Assembly (NCBI RefSeq): GCF_900639865.1 | Contig: NZ_CAAAHX010000012.1 | Location: 42,671 to 106,670 of the forward strand | Direction of reading: 5' to 3' | DNA from: Legionella gresilensis | GTDB taxonomy: Bacteria; Pseudomonadota; Gammaproteobacteria; Legionellales; Legionellaceae | Length of the DNA stretch: 64,000 nt | Shown here: positions 18,553 to 27,515 of the stretch, in pieces | How positions within the stretch are numbered: position 1 is the stretch's first letter | How the letters are laid out: every line of letters begins with the position of its first letter | Position numbers and translations under genes: made by a program | Notes under the pieces: model-generated | Database searches by the model: none | What the model saw: only the letters and a program-made list of their open reading frames with translations | What the model was told of the DNA's origin: nothing

Positions 18553-19440
18553 TTAGATTAAGGGGTAAATAAGTTGGGCGAGGGATAACATGAAAGTCGG
18601 ATCACCCTTATCTTCAATAAACCATTGAGCTGATAATATCACCCGTAAAAATACCCAGGATATTAAATAAGTTAAGTCAATATCTAAAGCTACTGCTAAT
18701 TTATTCAATCGTTTTAGAATGAGTGTTTTACAGATTTGTGTCTCTTGATTTAATTCCTCTTTGCTGAGTAAATCATAGGCTGCCGCCTCAAATCCTAGAT
18801 CACCAATAATACCTTTAGGATCAATCGCTAACCAACTTTCTTGGTGATTAAGAATATTGTCTAAATGTAAATCACCATGACAAAGATAAATAGGCGCTCC
18901 TATATTAAGAAGCTTAGACTTTAACTGCTGTGCTTTATCAATTAAGGATTTTTCAAATTGATTAGACGTTAGGTTGTCTATTGTTCTTAACCAATGATTA
19001 ACCGGATAAAATTGATGATTTTTAGGAAGTGGTTTAGCCGCGAGTTGCTTAACGACCTTTGCATAGCAAGTTATTTTCTCATGTAGTGCTAATTCGTTAC
19101 TATGTTTTAAAGAATACCCAGGAATAGCCTGCTCAAGTAGTAAGGCATTATGATTTAAATCACGTGCTAGCACTTTAATGCAGCCTTGACCGTTAAAGTG
19201 AATTAATGCCTGATATTCATCACTAAAGGTATTTTTTTCACAACCTATTTTTAACACAATAGCCTTTTTTTGCTGAAAAATTCCTTTAGCCACATAATGC
19301 CAAGTCATGTTTTCAACGGGTTTAAGGTTTGAAAGTGACCATTGGGTTGATAACAGTTCTATGGTCGGAGGAAGGGCGTCTAACCACTGCTTTCCTTGCA
19401 TACCAAAAGCGCCTAATATATTTTTTTTTAAAGTTTTCAT
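18553..19440 (-). CDS. Aminoglycoside/hydroxyurea phosphotransferase-like kinase (APH(6) type)
   Basis: A 295-residue small-molecule kinase with the APH fold. The catalytic loop CHGDLHLDNIL (around residue 188) and the metal-binding IDPKG (around 206, equivalent of DFG) are the hallmarks of the APH_6_hur family, which includes streptomycin 6-phosphotransferase StrB. The N-terminal lysine in AIVLKIG fits the ATP-binding strand. Resistance to a particular antibiotic cannot be inferred; many family members are chromosomal housekeepers. It sits between two palindromic repeats (18401-18548 and 19567-19587), hinting at an acquired segment. Confidence 0.82.
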   Translation of the reverse strand: MKTLKKNILGAFGMQGKQWLDALPPTIELLSTQWSLSNLKPVENMTWHYVAKGIFQQKKAIVLKIGCEKNTFSDEYQALIHFNGQGCIKVLARDLNHNALLLEQAIPGYSLKHSNELALHEKITCYAKVVKQLAAKPLPKNHQFYPVNHWLRTIDNLTSNQFEKSLIDKAQQLKSKLLNIGAPIYLCHGDLHLDNILNHQESWLAIDPKGIIGDLGFEAAAYDLLSKEELNQETQICKTLILKRLNKLAVALDIDLTYLISWVFLRVILSAQWFIEDKGDPTFMLSLAQLIYPLI

Positions 19441-19566
19441 GCCAAAGCAATATCCCGCTTCTGAATGTTTTAGAAGTTTAGCAATTTAAGCTGAAAAAGC
19501 GCAGTGTACACGAAGTACATGCTCATTTTGAAGTCCTTTTTGCAGCCGAGATTGACCATTAATAGT

Positions 19567-19587
19567 AGTTTGGAAAGAGGTCTAATA
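19567..19587. repeat. Partial copy of the palindromic repeat (right arm only)
   Basis: AGTTTGGAAAGAGGTCTAAT matches the right terminal arm of copy B at 23041-23060 base for base. The matching left arm is not found upstream. Instead 19486-19550 holds a different hairpin-like stretch with GCTGAAAAAGC and its partner CTTTTTGCAGC around TGTACACGAAGTACA. This appears to be a truncated or rearranged family member in the gap between the APH-like gene and the P-loop kinase gene. Confidence 0.6.
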
Positions 19588-19610
19588 CAGTTAACTTAAG
19601 AGAGACTTTA

Positions 19611-20195
19611 ATGGCACATGTGATTGGTATAAGTGGTAATATGGGAGCTGGGAAGACTACTTTAACGCTAGCCTTGGCTGAAAGTCTAGACGCTTCTTAT
19701 CTTTTATGGGATGACTTTGATGAGATTTCTATAAGTCCAAACGACTATATTGATTGGTATAAGCGAGGGCAAGATTATAGTGAATGGAATTATCAAAAGT
19801 TAGCCCAAACGCTTAACTGTCTTAAATGCGGTAAATTAACTCTACATCCTGCTTTAAATATTTTAATCAAGCCAACGTCCTTTATTATTTTTGATGCACC
19901 TTTAGGTCGGTTTCATCAGCAAACTGGTATTTTTATTGATACTTGGATACATATTAATACCCCACTTGATATTTCTTTATGTCGTTGGCTATTGAGGGAT
20001 TATACTAATCCAACTAAAACAAAACAGGACCTATTAAATGAGCTTACATTTTATTTAGATAAATCAAGGCCGTTATTTGATGATAGGGAGCTTAAAGCGA
20101 ATGCTGATTTAGTAGTCGATGGGTTATTACCAATTAGGCAGCAAGTGATTGTGATTAATAGAGTAATTAAAAATAAGAACGAAGCCTCCAAATAA
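19611..20195 (+). CDS. P-loop kinase, uridine-kinase-like
   Basis: A 194-residue NTP-binding protein. Walker A is GNMGAGKTT (residues 9-17), followed by a uridine/nucleoside-kinase-like arrangement with WDDFDEIS near 36 that resembles the DDF substrate motif of that fold and an IIFDAPLGR strand near 88. The sequence has an Arg-rich lid area (CRWLLRD). The likely role is phosphorylation of a small molecule; the substrate is unknown. It diverges from the APH-like kinase, with the repeat remnant between. Confidence 0.7.
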   Translation: MAHVIGISGNMGAGKTTLTLALAESLDASYLLWDDFDEISISPNDYIDWYKRGQDYSEWNYQKLAQTLNCLKCGKLTLHPALNILIKPTSFIIFDAPLGRFHQQTGIFIDTWIHINTPLDISLCRWLLRDYTNPTKTKQDLLNELTFYLDKSRPLFDDRELKANADLVVDGLLPIRQQVIVINRVIKNKNEASK

Positions 20196-20247
20196 TAAAA
20201 TCTATACAATAATGAGACAAGGCTCTTATTGATAGTAGGCGTTAACA

Positions 20248-20877
20248 TCAAAAAGGTTTAGTGGAAGACAGAGCATGCTCTTTAGCACTACTAACGTCAT
20301 TATTTAGCTGCTTAAAAAATAATTCTATTAGGGTAGCTTTTTCTGCGCCAGACTGCTGGATCTTAACTATAACTCGATCTTGATATAATACGGAATAACG
20401 TCTAATTAGCACAGAACCACCTGTGTGTTCCTGGGTTATCTGGTAGTTATTAGCCTTTAATGCGGATCGTAGGTTTTGCAAAAATTTTTTACTTTCTGCT
20501 TTATTATTGCCGCCAATCAAGAAGGTTTCGATGCTTTCTTTATGTTCATCAAGAACTTTATCTAAACATTTGATAAATTGTTTAATGTTTGTCTCAGTAT
20601 CTAGGTGAGTCAATGTACCCAATACTCTATTATTTGTAATAACAGTTATACAACCATAAGCTGTGAATTTATCTTCTAGTTTCGACTGCAAACTGCCATC
20701 AAAATTTATGGTTCTTATAGGTCCATGAGACGAATTCCAAGCCACTACTTCATCTTCTTTTATATCTCCTTCTGCATCAACTGCTTCCATAGATTCATAA
20801 GATAAATCTGCTGTTAATGCTTCCTCTTCCATAGGGTCTGTATTTTTATGTGACGGCTTTTCTATTTTGAAAAACAT
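20248..20877 (-). CDS. CheD-like putative deamidase
   Basis: A 209-residue protein. Residues 1-60 are acidic and probably disordered. From about 70 the layout follows CheD, the receptor glutamine deamidase: Cys76 in AYGCITVIT (CheD LGSCVAV), His91 in LGTLTHLD (CheD VGAMAHxxLP), a Gly-Gly in FLIGGNNKAE at 122-123 (CheD KIAGGASMFE), and HTGGSVLIRRYSV at 151-163 (CheD DTGGNRARSVEY). Overall identity is low and this is a reading by eye. There are no chemotaxis genes around it, so the substrate is not a local chemoreceptor. It may be an effector acting on host proteins, but no secretion signal can be proved. Confidence 0.6.
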   Translation of the reverse strand: MFFKIEKPSHKNTDPMEEEALTADLSYESMEAVDAEGDIKEDEVVAWNSSHGPIRTINFDGSLQSKLEDKFTAYGCITVITNNRVLGTLTHLDTETNIKQFIKCLDKVLDEHKESIETFLIGGNNKAESKKFLQNLRSALKANNYQITQEHTGGSVLIRRYSVLYQDRVIVKIQQSGAEKATLIELFFKQLNNDVSSAKEHALSSTKPF

Positions 20878-21120
20878 ATAAGTGACTTAAATAAAAACAT
20901 ATGTATCAAATTATGACCATAATTTGAGTTTGGTTTCAACTGTTTTAAAGAAGAATTAAGTAAATATAAATCGTTTATTTCCACTTTTTGTTAAAAAGCA
21001 TACTAAAATTAGATAAATGTATAAATAATAATTAAAGTTTAGACATTATTGAAGCCATTTGAAATAGTTTAAAGTTGAAGCTACATTAATTAATGATATG
21101 TCAATTACAAGGAGAGTAAC

Positions 21121-21465
21121 ATGAGCAGCATGCAATATCATTCAGAAGATATCGTAAGAACAGAAGATGTGATTGGTAAAGAAGTTAAATCACCTAACTT
21201 AGAAGATTTAGGTACTATTGAAGAAATCGTACTTGATAAGTATAACGGCCAAGCTCGTTATATTGTTCTTTCATTTGGTGGTTTCATGGGTTTTGGTGAT
21301 AAGTATTTTGCATTCCCTTGGAAAAGCATTAGTTACAATAAAGAAGAAGAATGCTTTATTTTAAATGTTGATAAAGATAAGTTAAATAGAGACTATGGTT
21401 TCGATAAAGATCATTGGCCTGATATGAGTCGTTGGGGCAATACTATTGATAACTATTATAGATAA
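21121..21465 (+). CDS. PRC-barrel domain protein
   Basis: A 114-residue protein with a single PRC-barrel: IGKEVKSPNLEDLGTIEEI and YIVLSFGGFMGFGDKYFAFPW show the beta-barrel pattern typical of the family (photosynthetic reaction centre H subunit/RimM-like). Stand-alone members are often stress-related and bind membranes or RNA. GGAG precedes the ATG. A strong intrinsic terminator follows immediately, so it is monocistronic. The 240-base upstream region is AT-rich with no clear motif. Confidence 0.87.
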   Translation: MSSMQYHSEDIVRTEDVIGKEVKSPNLEDLGTIEEIVLDKYNGQARYIVLSFGGFMGFGDKYFAFPWKSISYNKEEECFILNVDKDKLNRDYGFDKDHWPDMSRWGNTIDNYYR

Positions 21466-21470
21466 GCAAT

Positions 21471-21503
21471 TAAGGCGCCCTATTTAAGGCGCCTTATCTT
21501 TTC
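21471..21503 (+). terminator. Intrinsic terminator after the PRC-barrel gene
   Basis: A 9-bp perfect GC-containing stem (TAAGGCGCC at 21471-21479, GGCGCCTTA at 21488-21496) with an 8-base loop is followed by TCTTTTC. It is a good Rho-independent terminator for the plus-strand gene and may also serve the convergent alcohol dehydrogenase gene. Confidence 0.85.
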
Positions 21504-21529
21504 AGTCCTTACAAAGGCTAAACAACAAG

Positions 21530-22753
21530 TTAATCATGCATATGAAGTGCAACTTTAATCCAGCCTTCCTCGCGTTTATCAAAATGCTCATAAGCTTCTA
21601 ATACATCAGAAATGGCGACTTTTTGGGTCAGAATTGCCAAAGGATCAATTCTTTTATCCTCGATGAGGGCAAGTAATTGCGGTATATAAGCACGGTGGGG
21701 ACAATTACCCATCACTATTTTTAAATTTTTATTCATAGCCTCCCCAATGGGATAAACTTTAAAAGAGGGCGGGTAGACACCTACTATAGAAATAGTTCCA
21801 CATTTGGCTGCTAGCTGTACCCCTTCTCTTAAAGCATAACTTGGCGCATTGCCTGGTACCCATTGTTTAGTTTGATTTAAAGCATTAGGCGCTATTTGCA
21901 TAAGCTCACTTTCAAACTCGGCTTGCTGTTGCCTGGCCTTTTTAGCAGCAGGACCATGTTTTGGCGCAAAAGCATCAATTCCTACTGCGTCAATAACGAC
22001 ATCAGCTAAGGTCCCATTCGTTAAATCCTCAATCACTTCGACCGGGTCTTCTTTATTAAAATTGATACATTCAGCACCTTGTAGCCGTGCCATCTCTAAG
22101 CGCGAGGGAATAGAGTCAATAGCAAAAATACGTGATACGCCACGTAATTTACTGCTGGCAATAGCAAATTGGCCAACGGGTCCGCATCCTAACACAACAA
22201 CGACATCACCTTGTTTAGCTCTAGCATTATCCACAGCAAAATAAGCAGTTGGAAAAATATCTGACACTAAAATTGCCTGATCATCTGAAATAGTATCTGA
22301 TAATTTAATTAAATTATTATTGGCAAAAGGAACCCGGACATACTCGGCTTGACAGCCATGAAATGGCCCAGTTGTTTTAGGCCCACCGTAAAAGGCAGTA
22401 CCAGCAGCAGGCCCATTTGGGTTAGCAGTATCGCACTGTGAGTAACAGCCTTTCCGACACATAACACAGTAGCCACACGAAATAGTAGAAGGTATAACCA
22501 CTCGATCCCCTTCCTGTAAATTTCTTACCTCACTGCCTATGGCTTCAACAATCCCAACGGCTTCATGGCCTAATACTGTACCAGACTTCATAGGTCCCAT
22601 TGTGCCACGAATAAAGTGTAGGTCGGTACCGCAAATAGCAGAAGTCGTGATTTTAACTAAAGCATCATACTGATCTTCTATCCTCGGTTTTCTGATTTCC
22701 TCTAGCCGAATATCACCAATGTCACGAAATACCAGTGCTTTCATTCCCATCAC
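21530..22753 (-). CDS. Zinc-dependent alcohol dehydrogenase (formaldehyde-dehydrogenase-like)
   Basis: A 407-residue medium-chain dehydrogenase. Catalytic zinc ligands are in CGTDLH (Cys about 41) and GHE (His about 63, Glu 64). The structural zinc lobe is CGYCVMCRKGCYSQC with the four-cysteine spacing. The NAD-binding Rossmann motif is VLGCGPVGQFA near 190. The extra loop around 265-300 (KKARQQQAEFE...) places it in the glutathione-independent formaldehyde dehydrogenase-like branch. It probably oxidises aldehydes or alcohols for detoxification. A ribosome-binding site AGGAGG lies upstream of the MMG start, so 22753 or the second ATG could be used. Confidence 0.9.
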   Translation of the reverse strand: MMGMKALVFRDIGDIRLEEIRKPRIEDQYDALVKITTSAICGTDLHFIRGTMGPMKSGTVLGHEAVGIVEAIGSEVRNLQEGDRVVIPSTISCGYCVMCRKGCYSQCDTANPNGPAAGTAFYGGPKTTGPFHGCQAEYVRVPFANNNLIKLSDTISDDQAILVSDIFPTAYFAVDNARAKQGDVVVVLGCGPVGQFAIASSKLRGVSRIFAIDSIPSRLEMARLQGAECINFNKEDPVEVIEDLTNGTLADVVIDAVGIDAFAPKHGPAAKKARQQQAEFESELMQIAPNALNQTKQWVPGNAPSYALREGVQLAAKCGTISIVGVYPPSFKVYPIGEAMNKNLKIVMGNCPHRAYIPQLLALIEDKRIDPLAILTQKVAISDVLEAYEHFDKREEGWIKVALHMHD

Positions 22754-22911
22754 AACCTCCTTGTTTTTTTAGCTACCCGCTTATATGAGCTTAATACTTT
22801 AATATTAGTTTATAAGTAAATATCGTAGTTTACTAAGCTAAATAGTTAATTTGTTAAGTTAGCCATTGGTTAAATTAAGTTGGCCAGGGTGAACTTAAGA
22901 GTATAAATGAT

Positions 22912-23060
22912 AATAGACCTCTTTCCCAACTCTACTGCAAAGGCCAATTGCCGGTCTTCGGCAGTGCTCGAATCCTCAAGTACTCTGGGTACACTGCGGT
23001 TCTGCGCGCTGGCGCAACTCGACACTTGACTCTCTGCAGCGAGTTTGGAAAGAGGTCTAA
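22912..23060. repeat. 150-bp palindromic (MITE-like) repeat, copy B
   Basis: A 149-base element with terminal inverted arms AATAGACCTCTTTCCCAACT and, at the other end, the near-perfect complement (AGTTTGGAAAGAGGTCTAAT). It shares the central block and the length with copy A (18401-18548), and shares the right arm with 19567-19587. It accounts for the GC-richer island in an otherwise AT-rich gap of 22754-23126, where I see nothing else. Confidence 0.82.
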
Positions 23061-23100
23061 TGAAAGTTTTAAAAGCAATAGTTATTTGTGATGGTAATTG

Positions 23101-23124
23101 ATATTGGAACAAGTGTTCCAATAT
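23101..23124 (-). terminator. 10-bp perfect stem-loop
   Basis: ATATTGGAAC and GTTCCAATAT pair around a 4-base loop (AAGT). It lies just past the stop of the disrupted small gene at 23127 on the minus strand and is its likely terminator, although no long T-tract follows. Confidence 0.6.
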
Positions 23125-23126
23125 AT

Positions 23127-23452
23127 TTATGTAGTGAATTTGGTTAAGACCTCATTGTAAACAGCATCACCGCCATTAACGATATTTCTTAAAGCATTAT
23201 CTAACTCAAGACTCTCGGCTTTAGCTTGCGATGAGAAAAAGTATTAATTTTATTAATAGTATTAGAACCTGGCCTTCTACGTTTACCTAATTCATGAAGG
23301 TAGGATAATAAAAATGCATTTGCTGTAAGGGTAACGGTTAGGCCAACTTTAGTATCAAGGGCATAAAGTGGCATAATTATTAGATTTATCAAACCAAGCA
23401 ATTTTGAAGTATTTGCTGCTTTATCTTCAACTTTTTTGTCATTTTTTTGCAT
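23127..23452 (-). pseudogene. Frameshifted small membrane-protein gene
   Basis: The ATG at 23452 follows AAGGA and opens a frame with one hydrophobic segment (LLGLINLIIMPLYAL... TANAFLLSYLHELGKRRR) that ends at 23201 after an odd, unrelated-looking tail. A second frame continues with good coding character (AKAESLELDNALRNIVNGG, then DAVYNEVLTKFTT) and a stop at 23127. The switch point falls in a run of five A on the plus strand (23235-23239): adding one T to the minus strand joins both parts into a protein of about 108 residues. Either a genuine frameshift, a phase-variable tract or a sequencing error. Family not recognised. Confidence 0.55.
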
Positions 23453-23613
23453 ATTCAATCCTTTTTAATACAAGTGGCTTTATGAAAATCAAATATTTTT
23501 CATAAAGGCTAAATAGGTGCCATTATGAATAAAACTTAATATTCCCTTAATAATTACCCTTTATACTCGCAAACTTTTCTAAATTACTAAGAAAGTCAAT
23601 TAGGGTAAAGCAA

Positions 23614-26600
23614 ATGAATATTCATGAATTACTTAATAAAATAGCAAAGATTAAAGAAGTATTTGCAGAATATAGTGAGAGTAAAGAGCCTAATTTTAAT
23701 TTAGATAAAAACACGGAAGGGAAAAGTTTTGCAGCAGTAGATTCCCAATTTAAACCAACGCATGTTGCTGAATACGAAGAACAAATTGAGCTATTACAGC
23801 ACTATTATACTGAACTTAAGCAATTACAAGTTCCCTTAAAAAATCCTAATTCTTTGCATACTCATGTAGAGCCTTTACATGAAGAAATACAAGAGAAGAT
23901 AGGAGGTACTGAAGCGCAATTAGATCAGTTAATAACTGAAACGTTAACTGAAATAAATAAAACAATTGTCATCTTGCAACAAGAAAAAAGAAAATTATCA
24001 ACGGAAGAAAAACAAGGCCAAATTCATGCATCATTTCAACAGCTACAAAAGGCTAGACGCCTTGAACTGCTAGCAACGATAGATGAAACTCGCTGCCTTG
24101 AACAGGATAATATTAATGTACAAAGGCTTAATAGGCAGGGAGTTCAACGCCTTGAAGAGGTTATCGGTGATCCTAGCGTCATTATAGACGAAAAAGGGAA
24201 CAAATATTCTAGTGCATTTAATATTCTAAATTTAAAAGCAACTCAGCGAAGAGAATTTCTTCTTAAGGCACAAGAAGAGTTAGTTAAATATCAACAGGTG
24301 TTCAAAGAAAACAAGGGATTATATGTTTCTACCAGCCAAATTCCTAAAGAACAATTAAAACAGTACTTAGAAAGTGATAAGCGCTCTGAGTCATTGAACA
24401 AGTGGCTTGATGATTACTATAGTCGAGCAAAATCTACAGAAGGAAGTATATGGGGCTGGTTAACAGAGCAAGCTAAATATCGTACAACTATTTTTTCAAC
24501 TGCGGAAGCAGACGAAGATTGGTATTACTTAGCTCAGTTAATTGACGAAAAATTAAGTCAAATCAGAGAAGAATTAAACGTTCAAATAAATAGCGAAGCT
24601 GTAAGTCCAGTACCGGAAAACCTAGCCGAAAATAACTTATATACTATCCAACGCAAGTATCAAACTATTAAACAATTGGAAAAGCAGGAAGTTGCCCAAC
24701 TTGCTCAATGGAGTAAAGAAAATATTCCTGTTATCCAAAAAGCAACGCAAGCTAGGCTTTTTACACAATTGGCCAATCTTAGAAATCAGCAGGCGGTTTG
24801 CGAAAATAAAATTTATCTTGTTGATAATAAATATGCGGAAATTATAGACAAAGTAAGTAAACAATTACAGACAATAGTTAACTCAGTGTTAACCGATAAT
24901 GCTCAAACCTCCGTAAATATAGATCAAGCACAAGAAGCGATAGAAACAATTGATGTTGATTCCTTACTTGCTAGCAGTAATCATTATCGTAATCCCAGCT
25001 GTAACATGTTAGCACAGGAAATTGATAGTCAACTTTCTACATTTGAGCGTATCTGGACTAAAGAAATCGCAGAGTTAACAACAAAAATTATTAACTTGCC
25101 CGATGAATTAGCGCAATTTAAACAAGTAACTCAGGAAAATTTGAATACTTTAAATAATCAAAAACTAAAATTACAGGAAACGAAGGAGCAGTTGAAGAGA
25201 GTTATCGCAACGTTGCAGTGCCTTACTTCAGTTCAATTAGAATTAGTTTCTCTGCAGCAACAATTAGATGCTTTAAATATTGAAGATAGCGAGGGTAGAT
25301 ATAAATTATTTACGCAAATTGTTGAGGTTCAATCTCAATTACAAGCCTTGGAAGTAAAAGAAGTAGACGGCCTTAAGCATCCAATAAGTCAATTAAAATT
25401 AGCTGAAGTTAAAACGTTAGCTAATTTAATTCAACAAAAGAAATCAGCTTATCAGCTTCGGTTGTTAGAGAATGCTGAGACCACCATCCTTGAATTAGTA
25501 AAATACTCAAGAGTGATGTCAGTAACAATTCCTGAAGAAAGGTATTATTTTAATGCACTCTATAAAGGAAAGTTGAATAAGATAAAAGAAATGCTGCAGA
25601 CTACTTTCACCCTTCATGATGAACCTGAGGTTCAAAATAAAAAGGTTTTAGTAGAACAAAAAATTAAAGATTTCGAACAGCTAGCAGAAACTGTTATTCC
25701 GCTGCTTAATGATGTTGAATTAATTTTTAGGGATTATAATCATTTAATAGAGCGAGCTAATATTCTCGAAAAGGACACTCAACTTACGCCACGTCTTAGG
25801 CTTGGTCGCGATATTTCACACTTAAATAGTGACACGAAATCTATTATAGAGAAAGCTAAGTCTCTATCTAAAGATATGGCCTATGCACAGCCACTTTATG
25901 ATAGATTAACTCAGATAGATTCTGCCCAAAGCCAGCTTGCTAAAATCAAACAAGCATGGGCAGCAGAGGTAAATAAAGACAGGATAGGTTTTTTTAATAG
26001 ACTAACTAAAGAAGTAGAAGAGGGTTATAAGCAGTTAATTGATAGTTATAAGGCACTGCCATCATTTAATCCCTCTAAGCGCTTTAATGAAAATGTAGAG
26101 AGAACAGACTTTTATAAAAGTGTTGTATCATTTGAGCAAAGTATTTTGCTTGAGAAATTAAAAGCTTGTCAGGACAAAATTCCTCAGTCCTCTAATGAAG
26201 AAAATGAGTCTACAAATAAAATTAAAGACGCATATTTAAGAATTAATCACTGTAAAGCAGAGCTTCAAGGCCTTTTATTAGCTGATATGGAAGCAGGGTA
26301 TAAAGCACTATCCGCTAAGTGTCGCACATATTCTCTGCCTTCATTTAAATTTTATACTAAGGATAAAACAAAAATAGCTGAGGAAATTCGCCTCTTTAAG
26401 AAAAGTCCTTTGTTTAAGGCTTATCAAGCCTTAACGGATGTCTCTTCCGTTTCTATCGAACGTTTTAATCAATATGAAATGCAGTTAAATGCCTTTGTAG
26501 CACCAGAGAAAAAGGATGTGCCTAAGTTTATCCGGGAGGTGAAAGCGGAATTAGGAAATAGCTACTTTGGAGACGATAATGAAGCAGGAATTTTCGATAT

Positions 26601-26946
26601 TTATTTAGAAAGACGACATCAAGCCTTTTGGTTTAAGGATTTTATAGGTTCAATGTCTGCTTGTTTCTTAGGCGTTTTTGGTTTTCAAAGCGAGCAGGAT
26701 AAGCGTAAAGAATATATACAAGATTTAAAATCAGCATATCAAGACTATAAAGCTGATATAACCAAATATGATAGCCTAATCAAGCTTATAGACGATGGAT
26801 TAAAGCAATTTAAGCCAAGAGTTCAGGAAGGTAGATCTGGTTATGGGCAAACACTGCAGTCCTATTTACAAGGTTTTAAACGTGCTGTTGAAACAGTCTA
26901 TGAGCAAAATACATTAGCCGCAGAGAAATTAAGATCGCACGTGTAA
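23614..26946 (+). CDS. Very large coiled-coil protein, putative secreted effector
   Basis: A 1110-residue protein dominated by long heptad-rich helices (Gln, Glu, Lys, Leu-rich) over nearly its whole length, for example 330-460, 520-620 and 700-800. There is no signal peptide. The only hydrophobic patch, near 1010-1025 (FIGSMSACFLGVFGF), is short. No enzymatic motif is evident. Long, soluble, low-complexity coiled-coil proteins like this are typical of Dot/Icm substrates in Legionella, but that is inference. It begins 155 bases after a divergent small gene and ends with a strong terminator, so it is monocistronic. Confidence 0.8.
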   Translation: MNIHELLNKIAKIKEVFAEYSESKEPNFNLDKNTEGKSFAAVDSQFKPTHVAEYEEQIELLQHYYTELKQLQVPLKNPNSLHTHVEPLHEEIQEKIGGTEAQLDQLITETLTEINKTIVILQQEKRKLSTEEKQGQIHASFQQLQKARRLELLATIDETRCLEQDNINVQRLNRQGVQRLEEVIGDPSVIIDEKGNKYSSAFNILNLKATQRREFLLKAQEELVKYQQVFKENKGLYVSTSQIPKEQLKQYLESDKRSESLNKWLDDYYSRAKSTEGSIWGWLTEQAKYRTTIFSTAEADEDWYYLAQLIDEKLSQIREELNVQINSEAVSPVPENLAENNLYTIQRKYQTIKQLEKQEVAQLAQWSKENIPVIQKATQARLFTQLANLRNQQAVCENKIYLVDNKYAEIIDKVSKQLQTIVNSVLTDNAQTSVNIDQAQEAIETIDVDSLLASSNHYRNPSCNMLAQEIDSQLSTFERIWTKEIAELTTKIINLPDELAQFKQVTQENLNTLNNQKLKLQETKEQLKRVIATLQCLTSVQLELVSLQQQLDALNIEDSEGRYKLFTQIVEVQSQLQALEVKEVDGLKHPISQLKLAEVKTLANLIQQKKSAYQLRLLENAETTILELVKYSRVMSVTIPEERYYFNALYKGKLNKIKEMLQTTFTLHDEPEVQNKKVLVEQKIKDFEQLAETVIPLLNDVELIFRDYNHLIERANILEKDTQLTPRLRLGRDISHLNSDTKSIIEKAKSLSKDMAYAQPLYDRLTQIDSAQSQLAKIKQAWAAEVNKDRIGFFNRLTKEVEEGYKQLIDSYKALPSFNPSKRFNENVERTDFYKSVVSFEQSILLEKLKACQDKIPQSSNEENESTNKIKDAYLRINHCKAELQGLLLADMEAGYKALSAKCRTYSLPSFKFYTKDKTKIAEEIRLFKKSPLFKAYQALTDVSSVSIERFNQYEMQLNAFVAPEKKDVPKFIREVKAELGNSYFGDDNEAGIFDIYLERRHQAFWFKDFIGSMSACFLGVFGFQSEQDKRKEYIQDLKSAYQDYKADITKYDSLIKLIDDGLKQFKPRVQEGRSGYGQTLQSYLQGFKRAVETVYEQNTLAAEKLRSHV

Positions 26947-27009
26947 GCGAAAATGCACCAGCCTTTTAGAAATGCTTGATTGAGACGCTTTTAAACCGTC
27001 AATTTCTGA

Positions 27010-27047
27010 AAAAAGGCTATTAACATTGTTAATAGCCTTTTTATTTT
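27010..27047 (+). terminator. Strong intrinsic terminator after the coiled-coil gene
   Basis: A perfect 15-bp stem (AAAAAGGCTATTAAC at 27010-27024 with its complement at 27028-27042) closes on a 3-base loop and runs into TTATTTTAATTATT. This is the best Rho-independent terminator in the window. Confidence 0.92.
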
Positions 27048-27106
27048 AATTATTCCTTAAATATATTGTAATATAGCTGCTTATCTAGCTTTAAGAAGAA
27101 GGCTTC

Positions 27107-27490
27107 ATGTTAAAAGGAATTCATCATATTGCTATCATTTGTTCTGATTATCTGCAATCCAAATCTTTTTATACAAATATCCTAGGATTAACAGTAATAA
27201 AGGAAACATTTAGAAAAGAGCGGCAGTCTTATAAATTAGATTTAGCTTTAAATGGTCAATATGTGATTGAGCTTTTTTCATTTCCTACGCCCCCAAAACG
27301 ATTATCACGGCCTGAGGCAACAGGGCTTAGACATTTAGCGTTTGAGGTAAATAATCTACTAAGTGTAGTGAAAGAACTAGAGCAGCGAGGGATTTTGGCT
27401 GAACCTATAAGAATAGATGAAATTACAAATAAACAATTTACCTTTATCTTTGATCCAGATAATTTACCTATCGAGCTATATGAAAAATAG
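27107..27490 (+). CDS. VOC family glyoxalase-like protein (GloA2/YaeR type)
   Basis: A 127-residue vicinal oxygen chelate protein with two beta-alpha-beta-beta-beta units. HHIAII at the start supplies a metal ligand, and the block ELFSFPTPPKRLSRPEATG followed by LRHLAFEV is highly characteristic of the YaeR/GloA2 subgroup. The last strand PIELYEK supplies a metal-binding Glu. The subgroup is lactoylglutathione lyase-like, though the true substrate is uncertain. An ATG at 27107 follows AAGAAGG. Monocistronic between two hairpins. Confidence 0.92.
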   Translation: MLKGIHHIAIICSDYLQSKSFYTNILGLTVIKETFRKERQSYKLDLALNGQYVIELFSFPTPPKRLSRPEATGLRHLAFEVNNLLSVVKELEQRGILAEPIRIDEITNKQFTFIFDPDNLPIELYEK

Positions 27491-27515
27491 CTTTACCTAG
27501 ATGTTTAACTTGGCT

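Noticed and set aside
22870..23121. 83-residue minus-strand ORF spanning the palindromic repeat
   Set aside because: It is built from repeat copy B and low-complexity flank; no ribosome-binding site and no coherent protein pattern.
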